Below are positions 1 through 9,528 of a stretch of DNA of 64,000 nucleotides, in pieces. Every line of letters starts with the position of its first letter. The first letter of the stretch is position 1. The notes under the pieces are model-generated. The model ran no database searches. It was given only the letters and a program-made list of their open reading frames with translations, and was not told the origin of the DNA. Made by a program: the position numbers and the translations under genes. The stretch comes from Pseudomonas sp. ICMP22404 (lineage in GTDB: Bacteria > Pseudomonadota > Gammaproteobacteria > Pseudomonadales > Pseudomonadaceae). The stretch covers positions 372,001-436,000 of the forward strand of contig NZ_VCNG01000004.1 of assembly GCF_006227205.1 (NCBI RefSeq), read 5' to 3'.

Positions 1-496
1 TATAACTGTCGGTAATCCAGCCGCCCAGGATCGGCCCGGCAATCGGCGCCACCACCGTGACCATCGCCAGCAACGCCAGGGCCATCCCCCGCCTGGCGGG
101 CGGATACACCGCAATCAGCAAGGTCTGGGTCATCGGGTACAGCGGCCCGGCCACCAGGCCCTGGAGCACGCGGAAGCCGATCAACTCCGGCATCGACGTG
201 GAAATGCCGCACAGGAACGACGCAAGCACGAACAGCATCGTTGCCCATAAAAACAGCTTCACCTCGCCAAACCGACGGCTCAACCAGCCGGTCAGCGGGA
301 GCGCGATGGCGTTGCTCACCGCGAACGAAGTGATCACCCAGGTGCCCTGCTCCGAGCTGACACCCAGGTTGCCGGAAATGGTCGGCAAGGCGACGTTGGC
401 AATGGTGGTGTCGAGCACTTGCATGAACGTCGCCAGCGACAGCCCGATGGTGCTGAGCAACAGGCTGGGCGGCGAGAAAGACGCGTTATTGCTCAT
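1..496 (-). CDS. emrB: DHA2-family MFS multidrug transporter, EmrB-like (partial)
   Basis: The first 165 residues of a 14-helix proton-driven drug exporter of the inner membrane; the rest lies beyond the left edge. The DHA2 signature LDTTIANVALP is at about residues 28-38 and the MFS motif A loop GWLSRRFGEVK at about 70-80. The start is the ATG at 496, giving MSNNASFSPP. It is the last gene of the operon marR-like (3833), outer membrane factor (3363), emrA (1878), emrB, so the product should join EmrA and the outer membrane lipoprotein as a tripartite pump. A REPIN separates it from emrA. The substrate cannot be read from the sequence. Confidence 0.9.
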   Translation of the reverse strand, partial: MSNNASFSPPSLLLSTIGLSLATFMQVLDTTIANVALPTISGNLGVSSEQGTWVITSFAVSNAIALPLTGWLSRRFGEVKLFLWATMLFVLASFLCGISTSMPELIGFRVLQGLVAGPLYPMTQTLLIAVYPPARRGMALALLAMVTVVAPIAGPILGGWITDSY

Positions 497-562
497 TGCG
501 AAATCCTATGAAGCGAAACGGATGTGAAACTCGCAGACGAATCCGGCGAAGAGAGGCCACCC

Positions 563-655
563 CTGTGGGAGCGAGCCTGCTCGCGATAACGGTGTATCAG
601 ATGACATAAAAGTCGACTGTCATGCCGCCATCGCGAGCAGGCTCGCTCCCACAGG
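563..655. repeat. REPIN between emrA and emrB
   Basis: Two inverted REP elements, CTGTGGGAGCGAGCCTGC and its complement, face each other across about 45 bases. On transcript it would fold into a long hairpin inside the operon and may lower emrB expression relative to emrA. Confidence 0.85.
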
Positions 656-678
656 TCGATAGACGTCTCACCTGATCC

Positions 679-1878
679 TCAACGCTGCGCAGTCTTGCTC
701 GCGGCAGCGCTGTTTTCGTGGATCAGGCGCGTGATCATCGCGTCGGCATCGGCCAGTTGGCGGTCATAGACCTGGGTGCTGAACGAGGCTTTCTGCGGAG
801 GTTGCTGGGCCAGGACCGGACCGCTCTGATCCCGCAGGTTGACGCTGACCACGGTGGACAGCCCGACCCGCAACGGATGCTTGGCCAATTCCTGGGCGTT
901 GACATGAATGCGCACCGGCACCCGCTGGACGATCTTGATCCAGTTACCGGTGGCGTTCTGCGCCGGCAGCAAGGCAAACGCGCTGCCCGTTCCCGCGCCG
1001 AGGCTGTCGACGGTGCCGCTGTACTTCACATCGCTGCCGTAGAGGTCGGTTTCGATCTCTACCGGCTGGCCGATGCGCATCTCACGCAGCTGGGTTTCCT
1101 TGAAGTTGGCGTCGATCCACAGCTGATCCAGTGGAATCACGGCCATCAGCGCCGTGCCCGGCTGCACCCGTTGCCCCAGTTGTACGGTGCGCTTGGCGAC
1201 ATAACCGGTGACCGGCGCAATCAACGTGCTGCGGGCGTCGGCCAGGTAGGCCTGGCGCAACTGTGCGGCAGCGGCCTGCACGTCGGGATGGGACGACACC
1301 ACGGTGTCATCCACCAACGCGCTGGTGGTCTTGAGTTGTTGCCGAGCATTGGCGAGGGCGTTCTGCGCCGAGGTCAGGTCATCCCGGGCGTGGGACAGTT
1401 CTTCCTGGGAAATCGCCCCGCCGGCCGCCAGGTTACGGCGTCGGTTGTAGTTCTCCTGGGCCTTCTGCACTTCGGCCTCCTGCGCATTGACCTGCGCACG
1501 CATGCCGTCGACATTGCTGTACAACCCACGTACCTGGCGGACCGTACGGGCCAGGTTGGCCTGGGCACTTTGCAGGCCGACTTCGGCGTCGTTCGGGTCG
1601 AACTGCACCAGCACCTGGCCTTCGCGCACCAGGTCGCCATCGTCGGCACCGATGCTCACCACCGTGCCATTGACCTGTGGCGTGATTTCCACCACGTTGC
1701 CGTTCACATAGGCATCGTCAGTGCTTTCGCTCCAGCGGCCGTACAGTTCATGCCAGGCCCAGACACCCAGGCCGGCGAGAATGACGATCACTGCCAGCGC
1801 CAGCAGCATCACCTTGCGCTTGCGTGGGTTGTTGTCCTGTTGGTTTTCGGATGCTTGAGTATTTTCTGCGGTGGCCAT
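679..1878 (-). CDS. emrA: HlyD/EmrA-family membrane fusion protein
   Basis: Periplasmic adaptor of an EmrAB-type efflux pump, 399 residues, normal for the family. It has a short basic cytoplasmic N-terminus, one membrane helix at about residues 23-43, a first lipoyl half-domain at about 53-94 (TDDAYVNGNVVEITPQVNG), an alanine/glutamine-rich coiled-coil hairpin at about 95-210, and a second lipoyl half plus beta-barrel from about 215 (APVTGYVAKRTVQLGQ). It lies 15 bp after the outer membrane factor gene and upstream of emrB. Family and context make the role clear; the drug spectrum is unknown. Confidence 0.93.
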   Translation of the reverse strand: MATAENTQASENQQDNNPRKRKVMLLALAVIVILAGLGVWAWHELYGRWSESTDDAYVNGNVVEITPQVNGTVVSIGADDGDLVREGQVLVQFDPNDAEVGLQSAQANLARTVRQVRGLYSNVDGMRAQVNAQEAEVQKAQENYNRRRNLAAGGAISQEELSHARDDLTSAQNALANARQQLKTTSALVDDTVVSSHPDVQAAAAQLRQAYLADARSTLIAPVTGYVAKRTVQLGQRVQPGTALMAVIPLDQLWIDANFKETQLREMRIGQPVEIETDLYGSDVKYSGTVDSLGAGTGSAFALLPAQNATGNWIKIVQRVPVRIHVNAQELAKHPLRVGLSTVVSVNLRDQSGPVLAQQPPQKASFSTQVYDRQLADADAMITRLIHENSAAASKTAQR

Positions 1879-1893
1879 GACAAATACCTCGAA

Positions 1894-3363
1894 TCAGTTA
1901 TGCGGCGTGGCGGAAACCGCCGTGGCCGAAGCCAGGGTGTCGGTCTCGAAACCGCCACCCAGGGCCTGCATCAATTGGATCGACAAATCGATCTGCTCGG
2001 CGTTCAGGGTCGCCAATTGGCGCTGGGCCTGGAGCAGTTGCTGCTCGATGCTCAGCACGTCCAGATAATTGCCGATGCCCGAGCCGTAGCGCTGGACCAC
2101 GGTGTCGTAGGAACTCTGGGCAATATCGGTGGCGTGTTGCTGGGCCCCGATCTGCCGGGCGATGTCACGCAACTGGTTGATGGTGTCGCTGACATCCCCA
2201 AGGGCCGTGACCAGGCTCTTGTTGTATTGCGCCACCGCCAGGTCATAGTCGGCATCCCGGGCGTCCAGGTCCGCCCGCAGGCGCCCGCCGTCGAAAATCG
2301 GCAGCGACACCGTCGGCGCCACGTTGAAGAAGCGGCTGGCCGAACCGAACATCGCGTCACCCAACAAGGACTGCACCCCCGCCGCCGCGCTCAGGTTGAG
2401 GTTGGGGTAGAAGTTGGTCTTGCCGGCTTCGATGCTCTTGCTCGCCGCCTCGACCCGCCAGCGTGCCGCCACCAGGTCCGGGCGGCGCCCCAGCAACTCG
2501 GCCGGCAGGTTCGACGGCAACGCGACGGCACTGGCTTGCAACACATTGGGCCGAGCGATTTCGTTGCCACGGTCCGGGCCCTTGCCCAGCAGCACTGCCA
2601 AGGCGATCTTGGCGCTTTGCAGGCGTTTCTCCGTGTCGATCAGCGTCGCACTCGCGCTGGCTTCCAGGCTCTCGGTCTGTTGGAACTGGTATTCGCTGTC
2701 GATCCCCGCAGTGAGACGACGCTTGCTCAGATCAAGCATTTGCCGGGTGCGCTTGAGGTCTTCAGCGGCCAGGTCATGAATGATGTGGGCTTGCCCCAGG
2801 TCGCTGTAGGCCCGGGCCACGTCGGCGGCCAGGGTCAACTGCGCGGCCTGGCGGTCGATTTCCGCCGCGCGAGCCTGGCCCAATGCTGCCTCCCAGGCCG
2901 CCCGCTGGCCGCCCCAGAGGTCGAAGTTGTAATTGAAATCCACGCTCAGCGAACGCAGGGTGCTGTACGCACCGCCCTGCCCCGCCGGGTCCTGGTCACG
3001 GGCCAGCCGCGAACGGCTGACACTGCCGCTGGCATCCAGGGTCGGCAAGCGCGCCGCGTTGGCGGCGTAGGCAGCGGCACTGGCCTGATGCACCCGAGCG
3101 CCGGCGATCTGCATGTCCGGGCTGTCGCGCAGGGCTTCACGGATCAGGCCGTCGAGTTGCGGGTCGCCCAGGCTGGACCACCAGTCGCTTTTCGGCCATG
3201 AAGCCGGCGACAGCTTGACGCCATTGAGGGATTGCCCGGCCTTGAGGTTCTGGGCCTCGAGGCTGACGCCTTCGGTCTTCAGGCCGCTATAGCTGGCACA
3301 GCCCGCGAGGCTCATGGCCAGCAGCACCAGGCTCAACCGGGTACGCAAGGTTTTACGCTTCAT
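1894..3363 (-). CDS. NodT-family outer membrane efflux lipoprotein
   Basis: TolC-like outer membrane channel of the RND/EmrAB type, 489 residues. The N-terminus is a lipoprotein signal with lipobox SLAGC and the acylated cysteine at residue 22. Two tandem efflux-protein repeats follow, rich in predicted coiled-coil helices, with the typical motifs SDWWSSLGDPQLDGLI early and LGRRPDLVAARWRVEAA in the second half. The ATG overlaps the stop of the MarR-like gene (ATGA), so the two are translationally coupled. It should form the outer membrane exit of the pump built with the downstream EmrA and EmrB. Confidence 0.93.
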   Translation of the reverse strand: MKRKTLRTRLSLVLLAMSLAGCASYSGLKTEGVSLEAQNLKAGQSLNGVKLSPASWPKSDWWSSLGDPQLDGLIREALRDSPDMQIAGARVHQASAAAYAANAARLPTLDASGSVSRSRLARDQDPAGQGGAYSTLRSLSVDFNYNFDLWGGQRAAWEAALGQARAAEIDRQAAQLTLAADVARAYSDLGQAHIIHDLAAEDLKRTRQMLDLSKRRLTAGIDSEYQFQQTESLEASASATLIDTEKRLQSAKIALAVLLGKGPDRGNEIARPNVLQASAVALPSNLPAELLGRRPDLVAARWRVEAASKSIEAGKTNFYPNLNLSAAAGVQSLLGDAMFGSASRFFNVAPTVSLPIFDGGRLRADLDARDADYDLAVAQYNKSLVTALGDVSDTINQLRDIARQIGAQQHATDIAQSSYDTVVQRYGSGIGNYLDVLSIEQQLLQAQRQLATLNAEQIDLSIQLMQALGGGFETDTLASATAVSATPHN

Positions 3364-3833
3364 TTGTCCCCCAGTCGCAACACAGTGATGGGATCACCGG
3401 CAGCGAGCAGTATTTTCTTGAGGATCTGTTCGAGGGTCTGCAACTCCTCGCGGCTGATGGCGCCAGCGAGTTGATTCATGGCATCGGCGCCGATGTAGGG
3501 CAGGCGATCGGCGAGCCCCTGGCCGGCTTCGGTCAGGACCAATCGCACCTGCCTGCGGTCCTCGGCCGAACGCTGGCGAACCAGGAAACCCTTCTGCTCC
3601 AGGCGATCGAGCATGCGCGTCATCGAGCCGCTGTCCAGGGACAGGTAACGGCACAGTTCGGCCGGCGTATCGATGCCGTGCTGGGCCATGATGATCAGCA
3701 CCTTGAACTGCGCAGCCGTAATGCCGACCGGCTCCATGTGCGTGTCGATGATCCGGTCTTTGAGCAGCGCGGCCCGTCCGAGCAGCATGCCGAGGTGACA
3801 GTTGTGGAATTCGTCTGGAGTGAAATGCTTCAT
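3360..3833 (-). CDS. MarR-family transcriptional regulator of the efflux operon
   Basis: A 157-residue winged-helix regulator with MarR features: a central recognition region (LCRYLSLDSGSMTRMLDRLEQKGF, residues about 61-84) followed by the wing segment RSAEDRRQVRLVLTEAG. It is first in the efflux operon and directly downstream of two paired palindromes (3848-3892), which makes local autorepression relieved by a pump substrate the likely mode, as in EmrR/MarR systems. The start at 3833 gives MKHFTPDEF; a longer reading frame in another phase is a shadow. Confidence 0.92.
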   Translation of the reverse strand: MKHFTPDEFHNCHLGMLLGRAALLKDRIIDTHMEPVGITAAQFKVLIIMAQHGIDTPAELCRYLSLDSGSMTRMLDRLEQKGFLVRQRSAEDRRQVRLVLTEAGQGLADRLPYIGADAMNQLAGAISREELQTLEQILKKILLAAGDPITVLRLGDK

Positions 3834-3843
3834 CAGGACACCG

Positions 3844-3896
3844 TTTGCTGCCTAGGCAGTGAATGTATGTCGAGATATTACTGCTTAGGCAGCAAA
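3844..3896. promoter_or_regulatory. Paired palindromic operator upstream of marR-emr operon
   Basis: CTGCCTAGGCAG (3848-3859) is a perfect 12-bp palindrome; CTGCTTAGGCAG (3881-3892) is the same with one mismatch. The wider sites, TTTGCTGCCTAGGCAGT and its near copy on the other strand, form an inverted pair with centres 33 bp apart, about three helical turns. The first site lies about 15 bp before the start codon. A MarR-dimer pair is the natural reading. Confidence 0.7.
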
Positions 3897-3947
3897 TGTC
3901 AAACAAATCGTTAGCAAGCTACATAAAAGTCCGGCGAACGCAGAAAA

Positions 3948-4043
3948 ACCTGTGTGAGCGAGCCTGCTCGCGATGGCGGTGTGCCAGTCAGTGATGAGTT
4001 GACTGATAGACCGCTATCGCGAGCAGGCTCGCTCCCACAGGGG
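3948..4043. repeat. REPIN
   Basis: Inverted REP pair, GAGCGAGCCTGCTCGCGAT and complement, between the start of the efflux operon and the end of tamB. The left arm carries one change (TGTGTGAGCG for TGTGGGAGCG). Confidence 0.85.
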
Positions 4044-4054
4044 ATATGGGGGGG

Positions 4055-7000
4055 TTAGAAATCGCGCTTGTAGAAGATGTCCAGCGAGCTGGCGACGCCG
4101 CTGGCGGCTTCGAGGTAGACCTTTTTGCTGAGCTTGTAGCGCAGGGCGATGGTGTTGGCCGGTTCGAACACCCCTACGCCATAGCGCAGGCTGAGTTTTT
4201 CCGACAGATTGCCGCTGGCGACCACACTGGTGGCGTCGCCACTGCCCTGGGTGTCGAGCTGGAAATCCTTGATGCCCAGATCACTGGCCAGGCTGGTGGT
4301 CACCCCCGAACTGCCCATCAACCCCAAGCCCAGTGCCGCCTGGGCGAGCATGTTGTTGTCCTCGCCGGTGGTGCTGAGCGGTCGCCCCAGCACCAGGTAG
4401 GACAGCGCCTGCTCCTGGCTCATGGCCGGTTCCGAGAAAATTTGCGTGACCGGCTGCTCGGCGCTCCCGCTCAAGCGGATGCCGGCGATCACATCATCGG
4501 TCTGGCGAATCGCCTCGATGTCCAGGTAGGGCTGGTCGATGGGTCCGGCGAACAGCAGCCGCGCCCGACGCACCGTCAGCCGCTGCCCGTAGGCCCGGTA
4601 ACGGCCGTCGTTGAGCCAGAGTTCGCCGCGGGTGTCCATGTTGTCGCCGATGTGTACCTGACCCTGGACGTTGGCCGTCAGGCCGAAGCCGGAAAACGCG
4701 AGTTTCTCCTGGCCCACGATCACATCGATGTCCATCGCCATGGCCATCGGTGCCTTGCCCTGTTCGGTCTGGTGGCCGACGATCACCGTGTCGTCCGAGA
4801 CCTTGACGGTGGAGGGCGGCAATTCGCGGACGGTGATCTCGCCCTTGGGCACCAGCACCTTGCCGGCAATCGACAACCGCTCGCCGTGCAGCGTGATGTT
4901 GAGATCCGGCGCCATCTCCAGCACCGCATAGGGTTCCACGGTGACCGGCAGTTGCGACCCCTTGAGCGCCAGGTTCATGCTCAAGGCCTCGCCCCAGCCC
5001 AAGTTGCCGCTCAGGCTGCCCTGCCCGCTCTTGCCACTTTTCCAACTGCCGTCGAGGCGTACCGTTTCACCGGCGATCATCGCCCGCATCTGCAAGGCTT
5101 CGAGGCTGACCGGCAGTTCCGGCCCGGACACCTCGCCATCGCTGAGCACGAGATTGCCGTTGACCTGGGGCGCCAGCAAACCGCCGGACAATGTGCCGCT
5201 GCCGTTGAGGTGACCGGTGAGGGTTTCCACCATCGGCACGAACGGCCGGACCACGGACAGGTCCAGGCCGGTCAGGCGGAACGAGCCGTTGAGGGGTTTG
5301 CTGGCGGGCAGTGGGTTGATCTGTGCCTGCACCATCAGTTCGCCAAGCCGGGCGCCGACAAAATTCAGCTCAGTGTCGATGCGCTTGGGGGTCAGGCGGC
5401 TGTCCAGCTTCAGGGTCTGGTAGGGAAAATCCAGCCACTGTTCCTTGTCTCGAATCCGCAGCGTGCCGCCGCTGGCGTCCACCAGAACCCGCCCGTTCGG
5501 ACCGCTGGCCGGCAGGTCCAACTGCAGATCGGCGTTGAGCCGGCCCTGCCAGGCAAAGTCCTTGGGCATCCACTGGGCGAGGCTTTCAATGGGGAACTGC
5601 TGGAGGTGATAGCGCAGCTTCGGTTCCGGCATCAGGCGCTGGTCTTCGCCGCACAGGCTGGCCTGGCCGGAACGCCAACAGTGGGCGCCGAAATTGAGCG
5701 TGCCGTTGGCCAGGCGCTCCAGCTTCGCCGGGGCTTGCAGCCGCCAGTCCTGACCGCCGACCTGTAGATCGCCACTGTTCAGGCGCCCGCGCCAGTTGCC
5801 TTGATCCAGTGTGCCGTCGAACCCCAAGGCGGTGTTCAGTTGTGGTCCTTGCAGATTCAGGCTGAGTTTCTGCTGCTTGATATCCCCCTGACCGCTGACC
5901 GTCAGCACGCCCAATGCAGTGTCGCCGGCGCGGATGTCGCTGGCCTTGAGATCGACCTTGCCCCGCTGCGCGCTGTCGAGGGTGGCGTCCAGGTTCAGGC
6001 TCTGCAGGCGATTGTTCTGGAAGGCAAGCTGAGTGCCTTGCAGACCGAGCTTGCCTTGGGGAGCCTTGAGGGTCCCGGCCACATCGATACGGCCGTTGAG
6101 CTGACCGCGCAGTTGCGGCCAGAGCTGGGCCAGTCGCGCGAGCTTGATGTCGACCTGGCCGGTGAGTTTCTGTTGCAGGCTGGCGCTGCCGTTGATGCGG
6201 TTATCCCCCAGGCGGATGTCCAGCGCGCCGAGGTTCCATTGCTCACCGCTGCCGCTGGCCTTGGCCTGGAACAGCGCCGGCTGCCCGCGCAGCTTGCCCT
6301 TGAGGTCCAGGTCCGCGTCGAGGTTAAGGGTGTCGTTTTTCAACGACCCTTTGCTGCGCAGTGGTCCGGCCAGGGTGCCGGGCAGTTCACCGAGCCAGTA
6401 GGCCGGGTTGATGGCCGACAGGTCCAGCGCCGTATCCCAGGCAATGCCCTCGGCAAATTGCAGGTCCAGGTGCCCTTCGGCCTTGCCTTGCCCCGCCGCG
6501 AGCTGGAGCTGCGGCAAATGGATCTGCGTCAGGTCGCCACTGAACGGGCTGCCCAGGCTGAAGGCCCCCGCGGGGCCGTCCAGCGCGGCCTGGAAATTCC
6601 CCAGGTACTGACCGTCGGTGTAAGAGACTTCACCGTTGAAGTTGCGCAATGTCACCTGCGGCTCGTCGATCAGCGGATAGAGGCGATGCCAGGGGAAATC
6701 CAGCCAGGCGATTTTCGCGTCGGCACTCAGACCTTCTCGCCAGTCCACCTGCCCGGTCACATTCAAACTCTGCCGGTCACCGGCGTTCAGGTCCACGCCA
6801 GCGATCTGTGCACCACCGGCGTCCACCTTGCCTTGCAGCGACAGCGCCACCGGTCCCTGCTCGGCGGGCAGCGTGGCCTTGCCAAGCAGTTGATAGCCGT
6901 TTTTCAGGTCACCTTCACCGGTCAGTTCCAGTTGATTGAGCAGCAGCGTGTCCGGTAGATCGGCGCTGGCCTTGAAGCCGTCGGCGGTGATGCGCACCTT

Positions 7001-7729
7001 GGCGGGCAGGTTGTCCGCCAACGGTTGCAGCTCGCCGGCCAGCCGACCTTGCAGGTAGCCGCTGCTGTCGGCGTTGACGTTGAGGGTCTTGAGCAGGTCG
7101 CCGTCGACGGTCAGGTCCAGCGCCCACGGCGTATCGCCCGGCGCCGGCAAGGTCAACCGCCCCTGGGCTTTCAGCGGCCAGTTGCCTGCGGGTTTCAACA
7201 GCCCGGAAAGCTTCAGGCTCAGCTCATCACGCTGCAATTGCACCGAATCGATCTGCAAGCCCGACGCGGTCCAATGGGCAACCAGTTGCAAGCCCTTGAG
7301 CTGTTCGCTGCCGTTGAACGTCAGACTGCCGACCTGTACCTCTCCCAACTCGATGGCGACCGGCAAGTCCAGGTCCGGCAAGCTCAGCGGACCACTGCTC
7401 GGCGCGTCGACCGAGGGTGGCAGTTGCAGGCTGGCTTTATCTACCTTGAGCTGTTCGATGCACAAGGTCATGCGCGCCAGGCACAGCGGCGACCACGCGA
7501 ATATCACTCCATCGAGTTCCACGCGGCGGCTGTCCTGCTGCCACAAGAGGTGGTCGGCGCTCCACTGTCCGCCCAACCGCCCCTGGAAGTTTTCCACGCT
7601 CAGCCCCGGCACCAGGCCCAGCATCCAACGGCTACCCGGCTGCGTGCCCAGCAGGGTGCCCAGTGTCAGCACGACCAATGCCAGCAACGCAGCAAGCACC
7701 AGCAGTGTTCTTTTCAAACCACGACTCAC
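4055..7729 (-). CDS. tamB: Translocation and assembly module inner-membrane component TamB
   Basis: A 1224-residue AsmA/TamB-type protein thought to span the periplasm as a long beta-groove and to work with TamA in outer membrane protein assembly or lipid transport. There is one N-terminal signal-anchor helix (about 8-28, LLVLAALLALVVLTLGTLL), then a very long repetitive beta-strand region, then the conserved TamB C-terminal domain from about residue 880, ending in LEAASGVASSLDIFYKRDF with the terminal aromatic typical of outer-membrane-interacting tails. The ATG overlaps the tamA stop by 4 bp, so the pair is coupled. Confidence 0.95.
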   Translation of the reverse strand: MSRGLKRTLLVLAALLALVVLTLGTLLGTQPGSRWMLGLVPGLSVENFQGRLGGQWSADHLLWQQDSRRVELDGVIFAWSPLCLARMTLCIEQLKVDKASLQLPPSVDAPSSGPLSLPDLDLPVAIELGEVQVGSLTFNGSEQLKGLQLVAHWTASGLQIDSVQLQRDELSLKLSGLLKPAGNWPLKAQGRLTLPAPGDTPWALDLTVDGDLLKTLNVNADSSGYLQGRLAGELQPLADNLPAKVRITADGFKASADLPDTLLLNQLELTGEGDLKNGYQLLGKATLPAEQGPVALSLQGKVDAGGAQIAGVDLNAGDRQSLNVTGQVDWREGLSADAKIAWLDFPWHRLYPLIDEPQVTLRNFNGEVSYTDGQYLGNFQAALDGPAGAFSLGSPFSGDLTQIHLPQLQLAAGQGKAEGHLDLQFAEGIAWDTALDLSAINPAYWLGELPGTLAGPLRSKGSLKNDTLNLDADLDLKGKLRGQPALFQAKASGSGEQWNLGALDIRLGDNRINGSASLQQKLTGQVDIKLARLAQLWPQLRGQLNGRIDVAGTLKAPQGKLGLQGTQLAFQNNRLQSLNLDATLDSAQRGKVDLKASDIRAGDTALGVLTVSGQGDIKQQKLSLNLQGPQLNTALGFDGTLDQGNWRGRLNSGDLQVGGQDWRLQAPAKLERLANGTLNFGAHCWRSGQASLCGEDQRLMPEPKLRYHLQQFPIESLAQWMPKDFAWQGRLNADLQLDLPASGPNGRVLVDASGGTLRIRDKEQWLDFPYQTLKLDSRLTPKRIDTELNFVGARLGELMVQAQINPLPASKPLNGSFRLTGLDLSVVRPFVPMVETLTGHLNGSGTLSGGLLAPQVNGNLVLSDGEVSGPELPVSLEALQMRAMIAGETVRLDGSWKSGKSGQGSLSGNLGWGEALSMNLALKGSQLPVTVEPYAVLEMAPDLNITLHGERLSIAGKVLVPKGEITVRELPPSTVKVSDDTVIVGHQTEQGKAPMAMAMDIDVIVGQEKLAFSGFGLTANVQGQVHIGDNMDTRGELWLNDGRYRAYGQRLTVRRARLLFAGPIDQPYLDIEAIRQTDDVIAGIRLSGSAEQPVTQIFSEPAMSQEQALSYLVLGRPLSTTGEDNNMLAQAALGLGLMGSSGVTTSLASDLGIKDFQLDTQGSGDATSVVASGNLSEKLSLRYGVGVFEPANTIALRYKLSKKVYLEAASGVASSLDIFYKRDF

Positions 7730-9453
7730 AATTCAGGCCCCATGGAAAAGTGCAATCGGATACCGCCCTCGTCGTCCAGTGCATGGGCCAGGTCGAGGCG
7801 GATCGGACCGACCGGCGACACCCAGCGCACGCCAACACCCACGCCGGTCTTGAGACTTGGCAGTTCAAGGCTGTTGAAGGCGTTCCCCTGATCGATGAAG
7901 GTCGCGACCCGCCATTTTTCCGCAATCGAGTACTGGTATTCGAGGCTGCCGGCGACCATGTAGCGACCACCGATGCGATCGCCTTCGTTGTTTTCCGGCG
8001 ACAGGCTCTGATAATCGTAGCCGCGCACGCTCTGGTCGCCGCCGGCGAAAAAACGCAGGGACGGTGGGATGGATTTGTAGCCATTGGTGGCGCTGCCGCC
8101 CACCTGGGCCCGAGCCAGCAGACGATGCTTGTCGAACACCGTGGTCAGGCCCTTGACCATGGCCGTGCCGTAGACCACGTTGTTGTCCGACCCCAGCCCC
8201 TCCTTGGCAACCTTGGTGTCGAACTGCAAGCGATAACCGTTGTGCGGATCGATACGGTTGTCGCTGCGCAGGTACGAATAGCTAACGCCCGGCATCAGCA
8301 GCGTGCTCAGGCCCGAATCATCCCCCAGGCGATACTCCTCGCGCTGCCACTTGAGCGATATCACCCGCTGCCAGCCACTGGGCAACTTGCTGTGCCACTC
8401 GGGCCCCACGGTCAGCAATTTGCTGAGGCTGTCGGTATCGGCCAGCTCTTCATACTGATAACCACCGGCGTAGCGCAGCTTGTCGGTCAGTGGCGGGTCC
8501 AGCGGCACGTCGTACCACAGGCCGACGTTCTGCCGGGGTGCCGACACTTCCGTCTCCCAGCCGTAGCTGTGGCCCTGGGGATTGACCCAGTGACGCGTCC
8601 AGTTGGCCTTGGCCCGCGGGCCGACGTCGGTGGAGAACCCCAGGCCCAGGCCCATGGTGCGCGGCTTGCGGGTGTCGAGCTTGACGGCGACCGGGATCAC
8701 GTTGTCCGTCGCGGCGGTGGGCGCCGCATCCACGCGCACACCTTCGAAGTACCCGCTCGATTGCAGGGCCTGGTTCAGTTCGGCGATCAACTCGGAGTCG
8801 TAGGCCGTACCGGCCTTGAAGGGCACCATGCGTCGCAGCAGGTCTTCGTCGAAGGGTGTATCACCCTCGAAACTCACCGCCCCCAGGGTGTAGCGTGGCC
8901 CACTGTCGTAGATCAGCTCGATATCGGCGACGCCGGCCTGGGGGTCCACCTGCAGTTTCTGGCTGACGAATCGCCCGCTGAAGAAGCCATAGCGCGAAGC
9001 CTGGTTCTGGATCGTCCGCTTGGCGTCTTCGTAGCGGCCATGATTGAGCACCGCGCCCGGCTTGAGGGCGGCGTTGTCGGGTACGCGAAAGGCCTTGAGT
9101 GAGGCCGCCGGGCCGTCGATGCGCACGGTGACGTTGCGCAAATGCACCGGCTCGCCGGGGTCGATGCTCAGGATCAGGCGAGGCTGCTTGCCGCCCTTGA
9201 CCTCGCTGTCGATCCGCGGCTGATAGTAGCCCAGTGCCTGGGCGGCTTTGCGTGCCTGCTCCTCGGCGCCACGACTGAAGCGCAGCAAGGCCTCCTCGTC
9301 ACGATCACCCAGGCCGCCGATGTAACCTTCGACGTTGGCCTTGAGCGCATCATTGGACGGTTTGACCCGTACATCCAATTCACTTTGTGCCAGCACCGCG
9401 CAGCTGAGAGACAGCAGGAGCGCGCCACTGGTTATTCGTCCTGGGAGTTTCAT
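7726..9453 (-). CDS. tamA: Outer membrane Omp85-family protein TamA
   Basis: Omp85/BamA-superfamily barrel of the TAM complex, 575 residues. It has a cleavable signal peptide (ending about CAVLAQS), periplasmic POTRA repeats to about residue 270 (for example YTLGAVSFEGDTPFDEDLLRRM), and a C-terminal 16-strand barrel with the Omp85 motif region VRGYDYQSLSPEN and GVGVRWVSPVGPIRLDLA near the end. It is upstream of and overlaps tamB. Nothing in the sequence is unusual for the family. Confidence 0.95.
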   Translation of the reverse strand: MKLPGRITSGALLLSLSCAVLAQSELDVRVKPSNDALKANVEGYIGGLGDRDEEALLRFSRGAEEQARKAAQALGYYQPRIDSEVKGGKQPRLILSIDPGEPVHLRNVTVRIDGPAASLKAFRVPDNAALKPGAVLNHGRYEDAKRTIQNQASRYGFFSGRFVSQKLQVDPQAGVADIELIYDSGPRYTLGAVSFEGDTPFDEDLLRRMVPFKAGTAYDSELIAELNQALQSSGYFEGVRVDAAPTAATDNVIPVAVKLDTRKPRTMGLGLGFSTDVGPRAKANWTRHWVNPQGHSYGWETEVSAPRQNVGLWYDVPLDPPLTDKLRYAGGYQYEELADTDSLSKLLTVGPEWHSKLPSGWQRVISLKWQREEYRLGDDSGLSTLLMPGVSYSYLRSDNRIDPHNGYRLQFDTKVAKEGLGSDNNVVYGTAMVKGLTTVFDKHRLLARAQVGGSATNGYKSIPPSLRFFAGGDQSVRGYDYQSLSPENNEGDRIGGRYMVAGSLEYQYSIAEKWRVATFIDQGNAFNSLELPSLKTGVGVGVRWVSPVGPIRLDLAHALDDEGGIRLHFSMGPEL

Positions 9454-9528
9454 GGCGCGGATGCTAACACGGGCTTGGAAGCCTGATAGAACCGGACATG
9501 TCTCAAAAGTTCGCAGACGGGAGCAGGT

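Noticed and set aside
718..3201. An 827-residue plus-strand open frame
   Set aside because: It is antisense to emrA and the outer membrane factor gene; its composition (Arg/Gln/His-rich) is that of a GC-rich shadow frame.
4046..6958. Long plus-strand frames across tamB
   Set aside because: Shadows of the tamB coding strand without ribosome sites or family motifs.
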